In this document: positions 59,959 through 64,000 of the stretch, one piece after another | How the letters are laid out: each line of letters starts with the position of its first letter | How positions within the stretch are numbered: the stretch's first letter is position 1 | Assembly (NCBI GenBank): GCA_021166835.1 | Contig: JAJPEN010000034.1 | Span: 23,985 to 87,984 of the forward strand | Direction of reading: 5' to 3' | Length of the DNA stretch: 64,000 nt | Origin: Burkholderiaceae bacterium | GTDB taxonomy: Bacteria > Pseudomonadota > Gammaproteobacteria > Burkholderiales > Burkholderiaceae | Program-made: the position numbers and the translations under genes | Notes under the pieces: generated by a model | The model's database searches: none | Told to the model about the DNA's origin: nothing | What the model saw: the letters and a program-made list of their open reading frames with translations, nothing else

Positions 59959-61329
59959 GTGAACATCGTCATCCTCGCCGCCGGCCTGGGGAAGCGGATG
60001 CGCTCGGCGCTTCCGAAAGTCCTGCATCCGCTGGCCGGCAAACCGCTGCTGCAGCACGTCGTCGACGAAGCGCGCGCCCTCGATCCGGACACTATCGTCG
60101 TCGTCTACGGGCACGGCGGCGAAGCGGTCTCGCAGGCGATCCCCGGAGACGACCTGCGCTGGGTGCTGCAGCAACCGCAACTGGGCACCGGCCACGCGGT
60201 GCAGCAGGCGGCGCCGCTGCTCGCCGACGGCGTCCCCACGCTGGTGCTGTACGGCGACGTGCCGCTCATCCGCGCCGCGACGCTCGATCGGCTTCTGCAG
60301 GCGGGCGGCCAGGACGCGCTCGCGCTGCTCACCGTCGAACTGGACGACCCCACCGGTTACGGGCGGATCGTGCGGCACGACGGGCGGATCGTACGCATCG
60401 TCGAGCACCGCGACGCCGACGAGGCGCAGCGCGCGATCCGCGAAATCAACACCGGAATCCTCGCTGCACCGACACCGGCGCTGAAGCGCTGGCTGGCGGC
60501 GCTGGGCAACGACAACGCGCAGGGCGAGTATTACCTCACCGACATCGTCGCCTTCGCGGTCCAGGATGGCGTGCGCGTCGAATCCGCGCAGCCTGGGCAG
60601 GCGTCGGAGACGCTCGGCGTGAACAGCAAGCTGCAACTGGCACAACTCGAACGGCTCCTCCAGGCGCGGATCGCCGCGCGGCTGATGGAGGAAGACGGCG
60701 TTCGGCTGGCCGATCCGGCCCGGCTCGACGTGCGCGGCCGCCTGCGCTGCGGGCGCGACGTCTTCATCGACGTCGGCTGCGTGTTCGAGGGCGAGGTCGA
60801 ACTGGGCGACGACGTCGAGATCGGCCCGTACTGCACGATCCGCTCGGCGCGCATCGGTGCCGGCACCCGCGTCCTGCCGTACTCGAACATCGACGACGCG
60901 GTGGTCGGGGCAAATGCGCGCATCGGCCCGTTCGCGCGGCTGCGCCCCGGCACCGAGCTGGGCGACGGAACGCACGTGGGCAATTTCGTCGAAATGAAGA
61001 ACACGAAGATGCGTGCCGGATCCAAGGCGAACCACCTTGCCTACATCGGCGACGCCTCGATCGGCGAGCGCGTGAACGTCGGCGCCGGTACGATCACCTG
61101 CAACTACGACGGCGTGAACAAGCACGAGACGGTGATCGGCGACGACGCCTTCATCGGCAGCGACACGCAGCTCGTCGCGCCGGTGAAGGTCGGCCGCGGC
61201 GCCACGATCGGCGCAGGCACGACGCTCACGCACGATGCGCCGGAAGGTCGCCTGACGTTGTCGCGCGCGAAGCAGGCGACGATCGATTCCTGGAAACGAC
61301 CGGCCCCGAAGAACACCCGGACCGGATAG
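59959..61329 (+). CDS. glmU: Bifunctional GlcNAc-1-P uridyltransferase / GlcN-1-P acetyltransferase
   Basis: A protein of 456 aa (E. coli 456). The N-terminal pyrophosphorylase has AAGLGKRM (7-14) and the UTP-binding [10 protein letters not shown] region. The C-terminal half is a left-handed beta-helix of hexapeptide repeats with the acetyl-CoA site ([10 protein letters not shown] and the catalytic-site NYDGVNKH). It makes UDP-GlcNAc for peptidoglycan and lipopolysaccharide. The start is GTG at 59959 after AAGGG. It is followed by glmS after 81 bases. The 134-base gap upstream holds a possible TGATAAC -10 region but no clear -35 box. Confidence 0.97.
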   Translation: MNIVILAAGLGKRMRSALPKVLHPLAGKPLLQHVVDEARALDPDTIVVVYGHGGEAVSQAIPGDDLRWVLQQPQLGTGHAVQQAAPLLADGVPTLVLYGDVPLIRAATLDRLLQAGGQDALALLTVELDDPTGYGRIVRHDGRIVRIVEHRDADEAQRAIREINTGILAAPTPALKRWLAALGNDNAQGEYYLTDIVAFAVQDGVRVESAQPGQASETLGVNSKLQLAQLERLLQARIAARLMEEDGVRLADPARLDVRGRLRCGRDVFIDVGCVFEGEVELGDDVEIGPYCTIRSARIGAGTRVLPYSNIDDAVVGANARIGPFARLRPGTELGDGTHVGNFVEMKNTKMRAGSKANHLAYIGDASIGERVNVGAGTITCNYDGVNKHETVIGDDAFIGSDTQLVAPVKVGRGATIGAGTTLTHDAPEGRLTLSRAKQATIDSWKRPAPKNTRTG

Positions 61330-61410
61330 CGTGACAACCCGCGCCGCGGAGCGCGCCCGCCGCCCACGAGCGGCCGGCGAACGCCGCAGCGCACAGGAGC
61401 AGTCTGCAAC

Positions 61411-63264
61411 ATGTGTGGAATCGTCGGGGCGGTCGCCCAGCGCAACGTCGTACCGATCCTCATCGAGGGTCTGCGCAGGCTCGAATACCGGGGCTACGAC
61501 TCGGCCGGCATCGCCATCCTGAACGGCGCGATGGAGCGCGTGCGCTCGGTGGGCCGGGTTTCCGACCTTGAGGCGCGCACCCGCGAGATGCGAGCGATTG
61601 CGCCCACCGGCATCGCGCATACGCGCTGGGCCACGCACGGCGGTGTCTCGGAGAAGAACGCGCATCCGCATTTCTCTTCGCGCGACGGCGTCGAGGTCTC
61701 GGTCGTGCACAACGGCATCATCGAGAACCACGAGGCGCTGCGCGCACGGCTCCTCGAGGCCGGCTACCAGTTCGTCAGCGACACCGACACCGAGGTCATC
61801 GCGCACCTGCTGCACAGCCACGTCGCGTCCGGGTTGAAACTCTTCGAGGCGATGCAGCGGACCGTTCGCGAGCTGTCGGGCGCCTACGCGATCGCCGCGA
61901 TCCACGTCGGCGAGCCGCACACCGTCGTCGGCTCGCGCCGCGGCTCGCCGCTGCTGCTCGGCGTGGGCGAATCGAACGCCGAGGGCAGCGAGAACTTCCT
62001 CGCTTCCGACACGTCGGCGCTGCTGCAGGTCACGCGCCGCGTCGCGTACCTCGAGGACGGCGACGTCGTGCGCATCGGCACCGACGGCTACTCGATCGTC
62101 GATCTCGAAGGCAGGCCCGTGCACCGGCCGATCGTCGAGAGCCAGCTGTCGGCCGACTCGATCGAGCTGGGCCAGTACCAGCACTACATGCAGAAGGAAA
62201 TCTTCGAGCAGCCGGGCGCCATCGCCAACACGCTCGAGATGGTGACGAACGCATCGTCGGTGTCGGCGGGCCTGTTCGGCGCCGAAGCCGAGGAGGTGTT
62301 CGCACGCACGAAGCACATCCTGATCCTCGCCTGCGGAACGAGCTGGCACGCCGGACTGGTCGCGAAATACTGGCTCGAGGCGATCGCCGGCATTCCGGTG
62401 TCGGTGGAGATCGCCAGCGAATACCGCTACCGCGACTCGGTCGCGCTACCGAAGACGCTGGTGATCACCGTCTCGCAATCGGGCGAGACGGCCGACACGC
62501 TGGCCGCGCTGCAGCACGCGACGACGATCGGCCTGCGCGATTCGCTGTCGATCTGCAACGTGCCCGAATCGGCGCTGGTGCGCCAGAGCCGGCTGCGCTT
62601 CCTCACGCGCGCAGGCCCCGAGATCGGCGTCGCGTCGACCAAGGCGTTCACCACGCAGCTCACCGTGCTGTTCGTGCTCACGCTCGTGCTCGCGCGCCAG
62701 CGCAGGCGCCTGTCGGCGGCGAAGGAGAAGGAGCTGCTCGCGCAGCTGCGTCACCTGCCGGCGGCGATGAACCACGTGCTGGAATGCGAGGGGGCGGTGC
62801 GCCACTGGGCGAACCGCTTCGCGCCGAAGCAGCACGCGCTGTTCCTCGGCCGCGGCGTGCACTACCCGATCGCGCAGGAGGGCGCCCTCAAGCTCAAGGA
62901 GATCACCTACATCCACGCCGAGGCCTACGCGGCGGGCGAACTGAAGCACGGCCCGCTCGCGCTGGTCGACCGCGACATGCCGGTGGTCGTCGTCGCCCCC
63001 AACGACTCGCTGATCGAGAAGCTGAAGTCGAACCTGCAGGAAGTGCGCGCGCGCGGCGGCGAGCTCTTCGTGTTCGCCGACCGCGACACGCTGATCGAGC
63101 CGAGCGACGGGGTGAACATCATCAACCTCGGGGATCACGCCGGGTTGCTGTCGCCGATCCTGCACGTGGTGCCGCTGCAGCTGCTGGCGTATCACGTGGC
63201 GCTGGTGCGGGGGACGGATGTGGACAAGCCCAGGAACCTAGCCAAGAGCGTGACGGTCGAGTGA
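61411..63264 (+). CDS. glmS: Glutamine--fructose-6-phosphate aminotransferase (GlcN-6-P synthase)
   Basis: A protein of 617 aa (E. coli 609) that makes glucosamine-6-phosphate from fructose-6-phosphate and glutamine. Cys2 of MCGIVGAV is the glutaminase nucleophile, and EYRGYDSAG and the two SIS domains ([11 protein letters not shown]) follow. The C-terminus [13 protein letters not shown] is fully conserved; the 3' end is the classical recognition site of Tn7 (attTn7), so sequence downstream is a common insertion site. No glmS ribozyme is visible in the 81-base upstream gap. Confidence 0.98.
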   Translation: MCGIVGAVAQRNVVPILIEGLRRLEYRGYDSAGIAILNGAMERVRSVGRVSDLEARTREMRAIAPTGIAHTRWATHGGVSEKNAHPHFSSRDGVEVSVVHNGIIENHEALRARLLEAGYQFVSDTDTEVIAHLLHSHVASGLKLFEAMQRTVRELSGAYAIAAIHVGEPHTVVGSRRGSPLLLGVGESNAEGSENFLASDTSALLQVTRRVAYLEDGDVVRIGTDGYSIVDLEGRPVHRPIVESQLSADSIELGQYQHYMQKEIFEQPGAIANTLEMVTNASSVSAGLFGAEAEEVFARTKHILILACGTSWHAGLVAKYWLEAIAGIPVSVEIASEYRYRDSVALPKTLVITVSQSGETADTLAALQHATTIGLRDSLSICNVPESALVRQSRLRFLTRAGPEIGVASTKAFTTQLTVLFVLTLVLARQRRRLSAAKEKELLAQLRHLPAAMNHVLECEGAVRHWANRFAPKQHALFLGRGVHYPIAQEGALKLKEITYIHAEAYAAGELKHGPLALVDRDMPVVVVAPNDSLIEKLKSNLQEVRARGGELFVFADRDTLIEPSDGVNIINLGDHAGLLSPILHVVPLQLLAYHVALVRGTDVDKPRNLAKSVTVE

Positions 63265-63295
63265 GAAGGTCTTGACGGCCAGGTTCCTGGGCTTG
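63225..63295. repeat. 19-bp inverted repeat spanning the glmS stop codon
   Basis: CAAGCCCAGGAACCTAGCC (63225-63243, inside glmS) is the reverse complement, with one mismatch, of 63277-63295 just after the stop codon. The loop of 33 bases contains the glmS TGA. It could be a terminator-like structure or an inverted partial copy of the glmS 3' end left by an insertion. Confidence 0.7.
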
Positions 63296-63307
63296 CGACG
63301 AAGGCTG

Positions 63308-63346
63308 ACTTTCGCCGCAGGCGAAAGTTAAGGCCGCGCAGCGGCC
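63308..63346 (+). terminator. Two adjacent GC-rich hairpins downstream of glmS
   Basis: ACTTTCGCC (63308-63316) pairs perfectly with GGCGAAAGT (63320-63328) around a GCA loop. GGCCGC (63332-63337) pairs with GCGGCC (63341-63346), again around a GCA loop. There is no U-tract, so intrinsic termination is uncertain; the pair could also protect the 3' end of the glmUS transcript. The rest of 63265-63520 shows no other feature. Confidence 0.45.
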
Positions 63347-63520
63347 GGCCGGAGTCACAAACCGCGCCGCCGCTCGCCTCCAGGTCCGGGACACCGACGG
63401 TAGCGTTTGCACCCGCGGAATCGATTCCACGAGCGGCAACGCTACGCTTCGTAGCACCGCCGCGTGGTCGCGCGCGGGCGGTCCGCGGAATACAGCATTT
63501 CCAGGCCCGAAACGGTTTGC

Positions 63521-63973
63521 ATGGCCAAAAGTGCTGCAAACCGCAGCGCGGAAAAGCTGAGCGATCCTGCCGCAGTGCTGCGGGCGAGCACGGAGATCAA
63601 GGCTTGCCCCGACGATCGGGTAGCCTTCACTGTCGACCCTGGATTCACGTTACCGGTGCGTGCCATGAGCCTGTTCGAATCGATGAAGGGAGTGCAGATC
63701 CCCACAACGGAAGCCGAGAGGAACGAACTCGTCGTCACCGAGAGCTCCCATGGGATCTGGGACTACCATCTTTCACGTCGTGCCAACATCATGCGTTCCC
63801 TGTGCGGCACGCCAACCATGCCGACGGCGATTCCCGTTTCGGCGTGGGGTGAACAGTTGGACGAGAAGCTGCCAAGGCGCCCCACTTACTGTGAGACGTG
63901 CGCACGTCTCGCCTGGCCGCAAGGCGGAGCCGATGACGGCACGACACGGCAGGAATCCGGGCGCGACGGCTGA
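63521..63973 (+). CDS. Hypothetical protein downstream of glmS, unknown function
   Basis: I do not recognise this protein. From the ATG at 63521 it is 150 aa (a GTG-type start at 63464 would add 19). It is hydrophilic, without a signal peptide or membrane segment, with one CxxC motif (YCETC) near the C-terminus and no conserved enzyme motif. Codon usage is less GC-biased than in the neighbours, which together with its position after glmS suggests acquisition. A TTACCG-like stretch precedes a possible internal ATG at 63665. Only 27 bases follow to the window edge. Confidence 0.45.
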   Translation: MAKSAANRSAEKLSDPAAVLRASTEIKACPDDRVAFTVDPGFTLPVRAMSLFESMKGVQIPTTEAERNELVVTESSHGIWDYHLSRRANIMRSLCGTPTMPTAIPVSAWGEQLDEKLPRRPTYCETCARLAWPQGGADDGTTRQESGRDG

Positions 63974-64000
63974 CGTTCGGCTGCCCTTGGCTAGTGGCGA

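Noticed and set aside
61330..61410. glmS ribozyme in the glmS leader
   Set aside because: The gap is only 81 bases and lacks the ribozyme core; this ribozyme is mainly found in Firmicutes.
63521..63973. Tn7 transposition gene after glmS
   Set aside because: The product has none of the TnsA/B/C/D motifs. Position alone does not support the call.

Overview
The window is a 64 kb, uniformly GC-rich piece of a bacterial chromosome, most likely from a betaproteobacterium of the order Burkholderiales. That placement is an inference. It rests on the SAH riboswitch in front of ahcY, the lipid A acyltransferase pair next to metK, the ahcY-tlyA-metF order, and the style of the housekeeping genes. There is no rRNA, tRNA, CRISPR array or recognisable transposase. 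Genes are tightly packed, with many 4-bp ATGA or GTGA overlaps.

Region 1 (1-12.0 kb) holds the tail of a lipid A acyltransferase pair on the minus strand, then the methyl cycle: metK (SAM synthesis), an SAH riboswitch with ahcY (SAH hydrolysis), tlyA and metF. Two paralogous HD-GYP proteins with N-terminal DUF3391 domains and an EAL-domain protein are interleaved with these genes. Both HD-GYP proteins have lost the histidine of the HD motif.

Region 2 (12.0-22.1 kb) is housekeeping: 5-formyl-THF cyclo-ligase, a Slt-type lytic transglycosylase, an NDUFA9-like protein, cca, a two-haem cytochrome c, a MidA/NDUFAF7-type methyltransferase, a PlsC-type acyltransferase, a pteridine-reductase-like SDR, folB and ttcA. 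A 494-bp gap rich in palindromes follows.

Region 3 (22.6-35.5 kb) looks like a sodium-energetics island. A complete Mrp-type Na+/H+ antiporter operon (fused A/B, then C, D, E, F, G) on the minus strand is divergent from a complete N-type (alternative, probably Na+-coupled) ATP synthase operon, atpDCQRBEFAG. The b subunit of the latter carries a delta-like C-terminus.

Region 4 (35.5-53.7 kb) is the accessory centre of the window. A FeaR/AraC-like regulator is divergent from a co-directional run of about 17 kb. The run starts with the subunits and maturation factors of a tryptophan-tryptophylquinone amine dehydrogenase, most like aromatic amine dehydrogenase (aauB, mauE, mauD, aauA). It continues with a DUF1329 / DUF1302 / RND / TerB / YCF48 module, an aldehyde dehydrogenase, a small cytochrome c and two di-haem peroxidase/MauG-like proteins. 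The last gene is a quinol-NO-reductase homologue whose active site carries the His-to-Asn and Glu-to-Gln changes that I recall as marking putative nitric oxide dismutases (2 NO -> N2 + O2). Its usual quinol-site glutamate is also missing. This is the most exciting signal in the window: a candidate oxygen-generating enzyme in the same apparent operon as an aromatic amine oxidation pathway.

Region 5 (53.7-64 kb) holds a HAD hydrolase, an APC-family permease with a MarR regulator, ubiB, a sodium:solute symporter, glmU and glmS. After glmS lie an inverted copy of the glmS 3' end and an unrecognised gene, at the position where Tn7-like elements classically insert.
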